The notes under the pieces: model-generated | What the model saw: the letters and a program-made list of their open reading frames with translations, nothing else | Database searches by the model: none | What the model was told of the DNA's origin: nothing | DNA from: Aquabacter sp040755535 | Lineage (GTDB): Bacteria; Pseudomonadota; Alphaproteobacteria; Rhizobiales; Xanthobacteraceae | NCBI GenBank assembly: GCA_040755535.1 | Contig: JBFMAV010000003.1 | Location: 62,001 to 126,000 of the forward strand | Length of the DNA: 64,000 nucleotides | Direction of reading: 5' to 3' | Made by a program: the position numbers and the translations under genes | Shown: in pieces, positions 34,131 to 41,636 of the stretch | Layout: every line of letters begins with the position of its first letter | How positions within the stretch are numbered: the first letter of the stretch is position 1

Positions 34131-35923
34131 ACCGGCCGAGGGTCATCACAGCCGGTCTGTTGGCCGCTCTGCTTGCAGCCGCGGCGGCACCGCCGGCGCT
34201 GGCGCAGCGCGTGGCGCCGCTGGAGCGCAACCTGCCGCCCGTGGTGGGCGGACAGGGCGGCCTTTTGATCGGGCCGCAGGGTCTCACCGGCAGCACCGAC
34301 GACAGCCCGCTCGGCGTGGCGCTGTCGGGCATCACGCTGATCGGCCCCAAGGATGCGCTGTCGCGCCGCAGCGGGCCGGGGGTGCGGATCGGGGCCATCG
34401 GCGACATCGAGCGCGCCGCGCTGGAGACGGCGCTGGCCCCCTTTCTCGGCCAGCCGCTGAGCCGCAAGCGTATCTCCGGCATCCAGGCCGCCATCGCCAA
34501 GGTCTATCGCGCGGGGGGCTTTCCCTTCGTCTCGGTCACCATTCCGCCGCAGGAAGTGGTAGGGGGCATCCTCGTGTTGCGCGTGGTGGAGTTCCGCACC
34601 GGCGCCGTGCGCGTGAGCGGGGCGGAGCCGGGCACGGAGGCAACGCTGTCCGGCCGCGTCCGCGCCACCCCGGGGGAGCGGATCTCGGCCCTCGCCCTGG
34701 AAGAAGACCTCGTCTGGCTGAACCGCTTTCCCTACCGCTCGGTGAATGGCGTGTTCTCCGCCGGCGAGGATCTCGGCCTCAGCACCCTGACCCTTGAGGT
34801 GACGCCGCAAAAGCCCTGGCAGGTGTTCGCCGGCTATTCCAACACGGGCACGCACGCCACCGGTTTTGACCGCTATTTTGCGGGCTTCGGCGCCGCCATC
34901 CTCGGCATGCCGGAAAGCTTCCTCTCCTACCAGATCACGGGGAGCCCCAATTTCTGGACCGATCCGGCCGCTGTGGGCACCGGGCCGCTTCAGCCGAGCT
35001 ATTACAGCCAGGCGGCGCGCTTCGTCGTTTCCACCGGCGCGCGGCAGAGCATCGAGCTGGTGCCCAATTATGTTTCCACGCGCCAGAACGCCTTCGGCAC
35101 CACGTTCGCGTTCGACAATACGACGCTGGAAATCCCGGTCTATTACCACACGGCGGTGTCGAACCTCGTGCCCGGCCTGTTCGCCGGCGACCTGATCCTC
35201 GGGGCGAGCGCGAAGACCGTGTCGCGCACCTCCTACTTCACCGGGGACACCTTTGGCGGCGCCAGCGCGGACCTGTTCGAGCTGAGTCTCGGCTGGGACA
35301 TCTCGCGCTCCGACGAGTGGGGAACGACGGGACTTGAACTGAAACTGGTGGGAAATCCCGGCGGCGTGCTTGCGGGCAATACCGCCGCCAACTGGACCGA
35401 ATATTCCGGCGGCCGGGTGCGGGATGTCACCTATGTCTACGGCATAGGGGATCTCTCCCGCGTCACGCGCCTGCCCGGCGGCTGGCGCTGGATGAGCGAT
35501 CTTTCCGGCGTCGCGGCGGGGCAATCGCTGCCGGACACCGAGCAACTGACCCTCGGCGGGCTCTATGCGACACGCGGCTATACGCTGGACGATGCCACGG
35601 TCGATACCGGGCTCGTGTGGCGCAACGAATTGCGCCCTCCGGCCTTTCCCGTCCTGTCCGCGCTGGGTGTTTCCGGCGTGACGGACACGCTGTCGCCCTA
35701 TGCCTTCGTGGATGTGGGATGGGGACGCCTGTACGGCTTCGAGAGCGCGCTCGGTCCCATTCCGAAGACGGATTATTCCCTGGCGGGCCTCGGCCTCGGC
35801 CTGGACTACGTCCTGAACCGCAATCTCACCGCGACCCTCGTCGCCGGCCTCGCGCTGACGGACGCCATCTATACGACGGCCGGCGACGTGACCGTGCAGG
35901 CTCGGATTGCCATCAGCTATTGA
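34127..35923 (+). CDS. Two-partner secretion outer-membrane transporter (TpsB, ShlB/FhaC family)
   Basis: 598 residues from ATG 34127, overlapping the exoprotein stop by four bases. A Sec signal ends at ALAQR. POTRA regions lie at about 75-225 (RKRISGIQAAIAKVYRAGGFPFVSVTIPPQEVVGGILVLRVVE and the LALEEDLVWLNRFPYRSVN unit), then a 16-strand barrel starting near WQVFAGYSNTGTHATG. The loop-6 motif is TRGYTLDD (usual VRGY/F), and the protein ends in an aromatic residue (AISY) for BAM recognition. It translocates the upstream exoprotein. Nothing is truncated, so the pair looks functional. Confidence 0.93.
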   Translation: MNRPRVITAGLLAALLAAAAAPPALAQRVAPLERNLPPVVGGQGGLLIGPQGLTGSTDDSPLGVALSGITLIGPKDALSRRSGPGVRIGAIGDIERAALETALAPFLGQPLSRKRISGIQAAIAKVYRAGGFPFVSVTIPPQEVVGGILVLRVVEFRTGAVRVSGAEPGTEATLSGRVRATPGERISALALEEDLVWLNRFPYRSVNGVFSAGEDLGLSTLTLEVTPQKPWQVFAGYSNTGTHATGFDRYFAGFGAAILGMPESFLSYQITGSPNFWTDPAAVGTGPLQPSYYSQAARFVVSTGARQSIELVPNYVSTRQNAFGTTFAFDNTTLEIPVYYHTAVSNLVPGLFAGDLILGASAKTVSRTSYFTGDTFGGASADLFELSLGWDISRSDEWGTTGLELKLVGNPGGVLAGNTAANWTEYSGGRVRDVTYVYGIGDLSRVTRLPGGWRWMSDLSGVAAGQSLPDTEQLTLGGLYATRGYTLDDATVDTGLVWRNELRPPAFPVLSALGVSGVTDTLSPYAFVDVGWGRLYGFESALGPIPKTDYSLAGLGLGLDYVLNRNLTATLVAGLALTDAIYTTAGDVTVQARIAISY

Positions 35924-36112
35924 CCTGCATGCAGGGCGGCGCCGAGCCCGATCTCGTTACGCGCTTTGGAAGGACGTGCGACCCGTTTCGACATGTCGGT
36001 CCCCGCGGCGCGGCGGCCATCGCAGCAGGCCGACCATACCATGGTTCAGCCGGGCGACCTGCATGTAGAATGTTCCCCAGCTGACCCCCATGGAACTGTC
36101 TCCCTCGTGTTC

Positions 36113-36130
36113 GTGCCCAGGCAAGGGCAC
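36113..36130 (+). promoter_or_regulatory. Small hairpin in the leader of crcB
   Basis: Arms GTGCCC and GGGCAC around a 6-base loop, 24 bases before the crcB start. The leader does not show a convincing fluoride-riboswitch consensus, so a simple leader structure is all that can be claimed. Confidence 0.3.
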
Positions 36131-36154
36131 AGCCAGATGGAGATGTGACCCAAG

Positions 36155-36559
36155 ATGGTCTATGGATATGTCGCCCTCGGCGGTGCGCTCGGCTCCCTTC
36201 TGCGATTTGGGCTGAACCGCTGGCTGACCCTGCTGCTGGGCGATACGCTCCCCTGGGGTACGCTCCTCATCAATGCCGGCGGCTCGTTCGCGATCGGCCT
36301 GTTCGCGGCCCTGTTCGCGGGCGCAGGCGCGTGGTCCGCGCCGCTGGAAATCCGCCAGTTCCTGCTTGTCGGCCTGTGCGGCGGGTTCACGACGTTTTCC
36401 TCCTTCAGCCTCCAGACTTTCACTCTGCTTCAGGGCGGCGAACCCGGGCGGGCGCTGCTCTACGTCGCGCTGTCGCTGGTGCTGTGTTTCGCCGCCGTCG
36501 CCCTTGGCCATGCGCTGCCCGGCGTTTTTGCCGCCGCGCCGCGGGGCATCGGGCCTTAG
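36155..36559 (+). CDS. crcB: Fluoride efflux channel CrcB/Fluc
   Basis: 134 residues with four hydrophobic helices. Family motifs are all present: GGALGSLLRFGLNRW near the start, WGTLLINAGGSFAIGLF carrying the polar-track asparagine, and GLCGGFTTFSSFSLQT carrying the pore-lining FTTFSSF that contains the Phe-box. Dual-topology homodimers export F- passively and protect cytoplasmic enzymes such as enolase. It stands alone after the secretion operon, with an SDR gene 86 bases downstream on the same strand. Confidence 0.95.
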   Translation: MVYGYVALGGALGSLLRFGLNRWLTLLLGDTLPWGTLLINAGGSFAIGLFAALFAGAGAWSAPLEIRQFLLVGLCGGFTTFSSFSLQTFTLLQGGEPGRALLYVALSLVLCFAAVALGHALPGVFAAAPRGIGP

Positions 36560-36645
36560 ACCTTTCCAACCGGGCCCGGGCACGCTCGCCCCCGGTTACG
36601 CGCGGTCCTACCGCCCTGATCTCAATCGTCCCATAGGAGACACAG

Positions 36646-37422
36646 ATGAAGATTGACCTGTCGGGCAAGTCCGCCCTTGTCACGGGCTCCACCGCCGGAA
36701 TCGGATTTGCCATCGCGAAGGGCTTTCAGGATGCGGGCGCCTCGGTGGTCATCAATGGCCGGACGGACGCGAGCGTCGCCTCTGCCCTTGCGCGCCTCGG
36801 TGGCGCGGCGCGCGGGATTGCCATGGATCTGGGGACGGCGGACGGCGCGCGAGAGCTGGTGCGGACCGAGCCCAGCTTCGACATCGTCGTGAACAATCTC
36901 GGCATCTTCCAGCCCCGTGATTTCTTCGAGGCGGACGATGCGGTGTGGGATCGCCACTGGCAGGTGAATGTCATGAGCGGTGTGCGCCTTGCGCGTGCCT
37001 ATCTCCCTGGCATGGCGGACCGGGGATGGGGACGCATGCTGTTCCTGGCGTCCGAGTCGGCCTTCAACATTCCGGTGGAGATGATCCACTACGGGGTGAG
37101 CAAGACCGCGGACGTGTCGCTCGCGCGCGGCCTCGCCAAGCGCATGGCCGGGACGGGTGTGACGGTGAATTCGGTACTTCCCGGTCCGACCCTCTCGCAG
37201 GGGGTGGCGGAGATGCTGAAATCCGAGACCTCGGACGGAAAGTCGCTCGAGGAGGCGGGCGCGGATTTCGTGAAGACGCACCGGCCCTCCTCGCTGATCC
37301 GGCGCCCCGCAAGCGTCGAGGAGGTCGCCAGCATGGTGGTCTATCTTGCCTCGCCGCTCGCCTCCGCCACCACCGGTGCCGCTCTGCGCGTGGATGGCGG
37401 AGCCATCGACTTCATTTCCTGA
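36646..37422 (+). CDS. Short-chain dehydrogenase/reductase
   Basis: 258 residues with the full classical SDR set: cofactor loop VTGSTAGIGFAIAKGF, Asn-containing VVNNLGIFQPRDF, catalytic serine in LFLASESAF and YxxxK in IHYGVSKTA. The tail reads ATTGAALRVDGGAIDFIS. NRTD after the second strand favours NADP(H) over NAD. It probably reduces or oxidises a carbonyl/alcohol pair. It is followed after 24 bases by an FAD monooxygenase, suggesting a two-gene catabolic or modifying unit. The substrate is not known. Confidence 0.9.
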   Translation: MKIDLSGKSALVTGSTAGIGFAIAKGFQDAGASVVINGRTDASVASALARLGGAARGIAMDLGTADGARELVRTEPSFDIVVNNLGIFQPRDFFEADDAVWDRHWQVNVMSGVRLARAYLPGMADRGWGRMLFLASESAFNIPVEMIHYGVSKTADVSLARGLAKRMAGTGVTVNSVLPGPTLSQGVAEMLKSETSDGKSLEEAGADFVKTHRPSSLIRRPASVEEVASMVVYLASPLASATTGAALRVDGGAIDFIS

Positions 37423-37446
37423 AGACACCGGAAGAAGGCGCGCGCC

Positions 37447-38574
37447 ATGAGCTATCGCATCCTCATCGTCGGCGGGTCGATGGGCGGCCTGTTCGCCGCC
37501 GTTCTTCTCCGCCGCGCCGGCTTCGACGTCGCGATCCTGGAGCGATCCCAGCATGGACTGGCGGGGCGCGGAGCGGGCCTCGTGGCCCAGCGGGAGGTCT
37601 TCGACATCATGCGGGAGGTCGGCGTTGAACATGTCGCCCAGGTGGGTGTGACCGCACAGGAGCGCATCTATCTCGACCGCAACGATGCCGTCATCCACCG
37701 CCAGCACATGCCGCAGATGCAATTGTCATGGGACGTGTTGTTCCGAACCTTCCGAGACCTGGTGCCGGACGCACACTACCGGACGGGTGCGCGGGTGGGG
37801 GGCCTCGCTGCCGAGGAGGGCAGAGCGCGTGTGGAGTTTTCGGACGGGCGCGAGGAGCACGCAGACCTGGTGATCGGCGCCGACGGGATCGGGTCGGTCG
37901 TCCGCCCGGCGGTCAATGGTCCGCACTCCAGGCCGAGCTATGTGGGTTATGCCACTTGGCGCGGACTCGTACCGGAACGCGAGATGCCGCCCCTCGCGCA
38001 GCGCCAGCTGTTCGAGCGGTTCGCCTTCTATGAGAGCCCGGGCTCTCATATCCTGGGCTATCTTGTTCCCGGCGCCGACGGTTCGACGCAGGTCGGACGC
38101 CGACGCTACAATTGGGTCTGGTACAGACGCTGTTCGCTCGCGGATCTTCGACGCATCCTGGTGGAGCAAGACGGCACCCCCCGCCCGTTCTCGTTGGCGC
38201 CGGGCCATGTCAGGCCGGACCTCATCGCGCGCCTGCGGGCTGAGGCGATGGACGGCTTGCCATCCTCATTCGCCCAAGCGGTTGCGGCCGAGCCCCGGCC
38301 CTTCATCCATGCGATCTTCGACTATGCTCCTACGCAGATGATCAAGGGCCGCGTGGCGCTTCTCGGCGACGCCGCCTTTGTGGCGCGGCCACACACCGCC
38401 ATGGGGGTCGCCAAGGCGGCCGGTGACGCATTCGCGCTGCGCGACGCCATGCTGCGGCATGACAACCTCGACGCGGCACTTTCCGCCTATCAGGCGGCGC
38501 GCGTGCCGGTGGGCAGGGCCATCGTAGCTTATGGGCAGCGGCTGGGGCAGGGGCTGCTGCTGGAGCGCGCCTGA
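37447..38574 (+). CDS. FAD-dependent aromatic monooxygenase (2,6-dihydroxypyridine hydroxylase-like)
   Basis: 375 residues of the class A flavoprotein hydroxylase family. FAD-binding GGSMGGLFAAVLLRRAGFDVAILERS opens the protein. The DG motif is DLVIGADGIGSVVRPAV, and the GD motif ALLGDAAFVARPHTAMGVAKAAGDAFALRDAM. The YVGYATWRGLVPE and RRRYNWVWYR segments resemble the 2,6-dihydroxypyridine 3-monooxygenase branch seen in N-heterocycle (nicotine/nicotinate) degradation. The enzyme would use NAD(P)H and O2 to hydroxylate an electron-rich ring. The specific substrate remains inference; no other pyridine-pathway gene is adjacent except the SDR. Confidence 0.85.
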   Translation: MSYRILIVGGSMGGLFAAVLLRRAGFDVAILERSQHGLAGRGAGLVAQREVFDIMREVGVEHVAQVGVTAQERIYLDRNDAVIHRQHMPQMQLSWDVLFRTFRDLVPDAHYRTGARVGGLAAEEGRARVEFSDGREEHADLVIGADGIGSVVRPAVNGPHSRPSYVGYATWRGLVPEREMPPLAQRQLFERFAFYESPGSHILGYLVPGADGSTQVGRRRYNWVWYRRCSLADLRRILVEQDGTPRPFSLAPGHVRPDLIARLRAEAMDGLPSSFAQAVAAEPRPFIHAIFDYAPTQMIKGRVALLGDAAFVARPHTAMGVAKAAGDAFALRDAMLRHDNLDAALSAYQAARVPVGRAIVAYGQRLGQGLLLERA

Positions 38575-38892
38575 CGGCGCGCAGTCCGCATCCGTCCGAC
38601 CGACCACGGGGCCTGGGCGAGCATCGCGGGTGGGCGGATATCTCCCAGCCGTGCGCTCCAGAACTGAAACCAGACAGATGGCCACGCAGAAAGACCGCGT
38701 GGCGGCGATGGAGGGCGCGCGCGATGAGCTGGCGCTCGATGCGTCATCTCGGACTCTCATCAGCCACACACGTCTTTCGCCGCTTCGCCCAAGTCGAGCG
38801 CGGGACCGAGCCGGTCGTTGGCGTCTGTCGCGCGGCCTGTGGCGAGGCACCGACGGCAGACGAACAGCGCCGTGTCGGGGTCCGTGCCAGAA
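38575..38892. other. 318-base gap without a gene
   Basis: Frames here are antisense or chance openings with no family signal or ribosome-binding site. A hairpin with 7-bp arms (GCCACGC 38681-38687, GCGTGGC 38697-38703) sits about 100 bases after the monooxygenase stop and may help end that transcript. Confidence 0.4.
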
Positions 38893-38927
38893 AAATGAGA
38901 AACCCCGCCGAGGGATCGGCGGGGTTT
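38893..38927 (-). terminator. Rho-independent terminator for the small exported-protein gene
   Basis: A perfect 12-bp stem (38900-38911 with 38916-38927) and a 4-base loop, followed on the minus strand by CTCATTTTTCT. It lies 51 bases past the stop of the 95-residue gene. It is the clearest terminator in the window. Confidence 0.88.
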
Positions 38928-38977
38928 GCTCTTGGCGTCAGGGCGCGCGGGCGCCCTTGCATGGGTCGGATGTGGTT

Positions 38978-39265
38978 TCAGTTCTGGTCGGCGTCGTGGG
39001 CGGGACCGGAATGAGGATCATCCGACTGGAACGGCACGTCGTTCACATAGAAGGGACCTGGCGTGCCGAATGCGCTGGGCTGCTTCAGCGCGATCTGATC
39101 GCGGACGACCGCCGCGTTGGAGGTCGGAAACAAGGTCTGCTGGGCGGACACGGCATACTGCTGCTGGTTCTCCACCTGTGTATAGGGATCAGCGAAAGCG
39201 GCATTTCCCGACGCGGCGAGGGTGAGGGCGATGCCGGTGGCGATAGCAAGGGGCTTGATGGACAT
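38978..39265 (-). CDS. Small exported protein of unknown function
   Basis: 95 residues from ATG 39265, chosen for GGAG 7 bases upstream; a GTG nine bases earlier is less likely. A Sec signal peptide is plain: MSIKPLAIATGIALTLAASG then NAAFA, with cleavage likely before DPYTQ. The mature part is about 70 residues, acidic and Gln/Asn/Pro-rich (VENQQQYAVSAQQTLFP, ending DDPHSGPAHDADQN). It has no cysteines and no recognised family. It is a single-gene transcript with its own strong terminator, so it is likely well expressed, in periplasm or medium. Confidence 0.75.
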   Translation of the reverse strand: MSIKPLAIATGIALTLAASGNAAFADPYTQVENQQQYAVSAQQTLFPTSNAAVVRDQIALKQPSAFGTPGPFYVNDVPFQSDDPHSGPAHDADQN

Positions 39266-39463
39266 ATCGATCACTCCGTTGTCGATGGATGTACTGTGTC
39301 ATTTCATCGGCGATCAGAGTATTCGATTGACGGCTGCTCGTTTTATACGCTTGTTTTCAAGTGGTAAGACCATGGTATGGCTTCTACCGAAGAGCGACCT
39401 CTGGCTTCGGCCTCAGGCGCGCACTGCTCCCGCGCCCGGGCCGTTGCCACGAAGGGAGCGGGC

Positions 39464-40597
39464 TCAGCCGACCGCCGTGCGCTTCTTCTTTTCCGGGTCG
39501 TCGAAGGGCAAGGTGTGGGCGATGGCCTTCGCAGAGAGGGACTTGCCTCTCACTTCCAGAGGCGTGCCCTGCACCGCCTTGTCCACGTCGAGGCGGGCGA
39601 TGGCCATGGATTTGCCGGTCAGCGTCGAATAGCAGGGGCAGGTGACGACACCCACCTTCTTGCCGTCCGCCCACACCTCGTCGCCGAGGTCGGCGGGGCC
39701 GTCCGCGTCGATCAGCAGGCCGAAGATCTTGAAGCGTTCCTGGCCCTTCAGCCGGTAATGCTCCTCGGCCCCCCGGAAGCCGGTTTTGCCGGGGCTGACC
39801 GTGAAGTCGAGGCCCAGCTCCCACAGCGTGTCGCCGGGAGGCTGGTCCGCATAGGGATACATCTGCGAATTGTCATAAGGGTAGAAGAGCAGGTAGCTCT
39901 CGACCCGGAGCATGTCGAGCACGCTGAAGCAGCAGGGGATGATGCCCATCTCCGCGCCTTCCGCGACGATGGTGTCCCACACCTTCGCGGCGTCCTGCGC
40001 CCGCACGAAAATCTCGTAGCCACGCTCGCCGGTATAGCCGGTGCGCGAGATCATCACCGGCGCGCCGAACAAGGTGGTCGACGTGTGGTGGAAATATTTG
40101 AGATCCCGGATGCCGGGCACATATTTGGCGAGGAAGTCCACCGCCAGCGGGCCTTGCAGGGAGAGGTCCTGAAGGTCGTCATCGAACAGGATCGCGCAAT
40201 TGCGCCCGGCGGCCTGCTTCACCACCTCCTCATGGCCTGAGCCGGAGCCGTGGACCAGCATCCAGGCATTGGGGCCGGTGCGGTAGATGATGCAGTCGTC
40301 GGTGAAGAAGCCGCGATCATTCAGCATGCAGGCATAGGCCGAGCGGCCGGGCGTGATCTTCGAGACATCGCGGGTGGTGATGGTGTCGAGCACCGCGAGA
40401 GCGTGCGGGCCGACCATGTGGATCTTCTTGAGGCCCGACACGTCCATGAGGCCCGCCTTGGTGCGGATGGCCACATGTTCGGCCGCCATGTCCTTGTCAT
40501 AGGTCCAGGCGGTGGGCATGCCGTTCCAGTCTTCGAGCTTCGACCCGAGAGCCCGGTGGCGATCCGCCAGGACCGCGTTGCGCCAGCTTATGGTCAT
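39464..40597 (-). CDS. GcvT-family folate-dependent aminomethyltransferase-like protein
   Basis: 377 residues, the last gene of the methylated-amine operon. GcvT-fold signs: AGLMDVSGLKKIHMVGPHA, DLSLQGPLAVDFLAKYV, SRTGYTGERGYEIFV and the C-terminal domain DGKKVGVVTCPCYSTLTGKSMAIARLD. The family binds tetrahydrofolate and moves one-carbon groups from amines. With no GcvP/GcvH nearby it is not a glycine cleavage T-protein. A folate acceptor for methyl or formaldehyde groups released during TMA, dimethylamine or betaine demethylation is the likely job. A dimethylglycine- or DMSP-demethylase-like role cannot be ruled out. It starts 49 bases after purU ends. Confidence 0.83.
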   Translation of the reverse strand: MTISWRNAVLADRHRALGSKLEDWNGMPTAWTYDKDMAAEHVAIRTKAGLMDVSGLKKIHMVGPHALAVLDTITTRDVSKITPGRSAYACMLNDRGFFTDDCIIYRTGPNAWMLVHGSGSGHEEVVKQAAGRNCAILFDDDLQDLSLQGPLAVDFLAKYVPGIRDLKYFHHTSTTLFGAPVMISRTGYTGERGYEIFVRAQDAAKVWDTIVAEGAEMGIIPCCFSVLDMLRVESYLLFYPYDNSQMYPYADQPPGDTLWELGLDFTVSPGKTGFRGAEEHYRLKGQERFKIFGLLIDADGPADLGDEVWADGKKVGVVTCPCYSTLTGKSMAIARLDVDKAVQGTPLEVRGKSLSAKAIAHTLPFDDPEKKKRTAVG

Positions 40598-40646
40598 TGT
40601 TTTTCCCCTTTTCTGTCAAAGGCTTCGGGTTTCTGGTGGGCGGGCC

Positions 40647-41591
40647 TCAGCCCATCCGCTCCGAGGCATACGATCCGGGCGAAGCCGGAAAAACCACGGT
40701 GCGGTTGCCGTTGATGAAGATGCGGTGATGGATGTGGGCGTGGATGGCGCGGGCCAGCACCTGGCTCTCCACGTCGCGGCCGATGCTCACATAATCGTCC
40801 GGGCTCTGGGCATGGGTGATGCGGGCGAGGTCCTGCTCGATGATCGGGCCTTCATCGAGATCGCTGGTGACGTAATGGGCGGTGGCGCCGATCAGCTTCA
40901 CGCCGCGCTCATAGGCCTGCTTGTAAGGGTTGGCGCCCTTGAAGCTCGGCAGGAAGGAATGGTGGATGTTGATGATGCGCCCGGACATCTTCCGGCACAG
41001 CGCGTCGGACAGCACCTGCATGTAGCGCGCGAGCACCACGAGTTCGGTTCCGGTCTGCTCCACGATGGCCAGGAGCTGCTCTTCCGCCTGCGCCTTGTTC
41101 TCCTTCGTCACCTTGATGCAGTGGAAGGGAATGTCGTGGTTCACCACCACCTTCTGGTAGTCGAAATGGTTGGAGACCACGCCCACGATATCGATGGGCA
41201 GCGCGCCGATCTTCCAGCGATAGAGCAGATCGTTGAGGCAATGGCCGAAGCGCGAGACCATCAGCAGCACCTTCATGCGCCGGCTGGCACTATAGAGCTG
41301 ATAGTCGATGCCCATCTGCGCGGCGATGGGCGCGAAGGCGGCGTCCAGCTCCCCCTGCCCCACGCCCTCCTCGGAGCGGAAGCGGATGCGCATGAAGAAC
41401 TTGCCGGTGTCGGCATCATCGAACTGCGAGGAATCCGTGATGTTGCAGCCCGCATTGGCGAGGAAGCCGGAAATGGCGGCGACGATGCCCCGCCGGCTCG
41501 TGCAGGACACGGTGAGCACGAAGCTGGCGCCGTCGGCGATGCCGGTCGCGTCGATCTTGTGCGCGGCTTTGATGGCGGTTTCCTGGAGCAT
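40647..41591 (-). CDS. purU: Formyltetrahydrofolate deformylase
   Basis: 314 residues. An N-terminal ACT domain (SFVLTVSCTSRRGIVAAISGFLANAGCNITDSSQFDD) is followed by the formyltransferase-fold catalytic domain, with VGVVSNHFDYQKV, NIHHSFLPSFKGANPYKQAYERGVKLIGATAHYVTSDLDEGPIIEQD. The SFLPSF...H...D triad region is intact. It hydrolyses 10-formyl-THF to formate and free THF. Inside an amine-demethylation operon its role is to recycle folate loaded with carbon from formaldehyde and pass formate to a dehydrogenase. It lies between tdm (45 bases upstream) and the GcvT-like gene. Confidence 0.95.
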   Translation of the reverse strand: MLQETAIKAAHKIDATGIADGASFVLTVSCTSRRGIVAAISGFLANAGCNITDSSQFDDADTGKFFMRIRFRSEEGVGQGELDAAFAPIAAQMGIDYQLYSASRRMKVLLMVSRFGHCLNDLLYRWKIGALPIDIVGVVSNHFDYQKVVVNHDIPFHCIKVTKENKAQAEEQLLAIVEQTGTELVVLARYMQVLSDALCRKMSGRIINIHHSFLPSFKGANPYKQAYERGVKLIGATAHYVTSDLDEGPIIEQDLARITHAQSPDDYVSIGRDVESQVLARAIHAHIHHRIFINGNRTVVFPASPGSYASERMG

Positions 41592-41636
41592 GGTTCTTGG
41601 TCCTGATCTTGCGCTTTGTCGAAATGGCGCGGGGCG

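Noticed and set aside
35924..35935. 12-base palindrome CCTGCATGCAGG after the TpsB stop as a terminator
   Set aside because: A perfect palindrome without a loop or U-run cannot form a stable terminator hairpin.
35924..36154. Fluoride riboswitch ahead of crcB
   Set aside because: The leader has a small hairpin, but I could not line up the conserved crcB-motif loops and pseudoknot; only a covariance-model search could decide.
39464..40597. Glycine cleavage T-protein
   Set aside because: No gcvH or gcvP, and the neighbours are amine-demethylation genes; a different folate-linked demethylation role is more likely.
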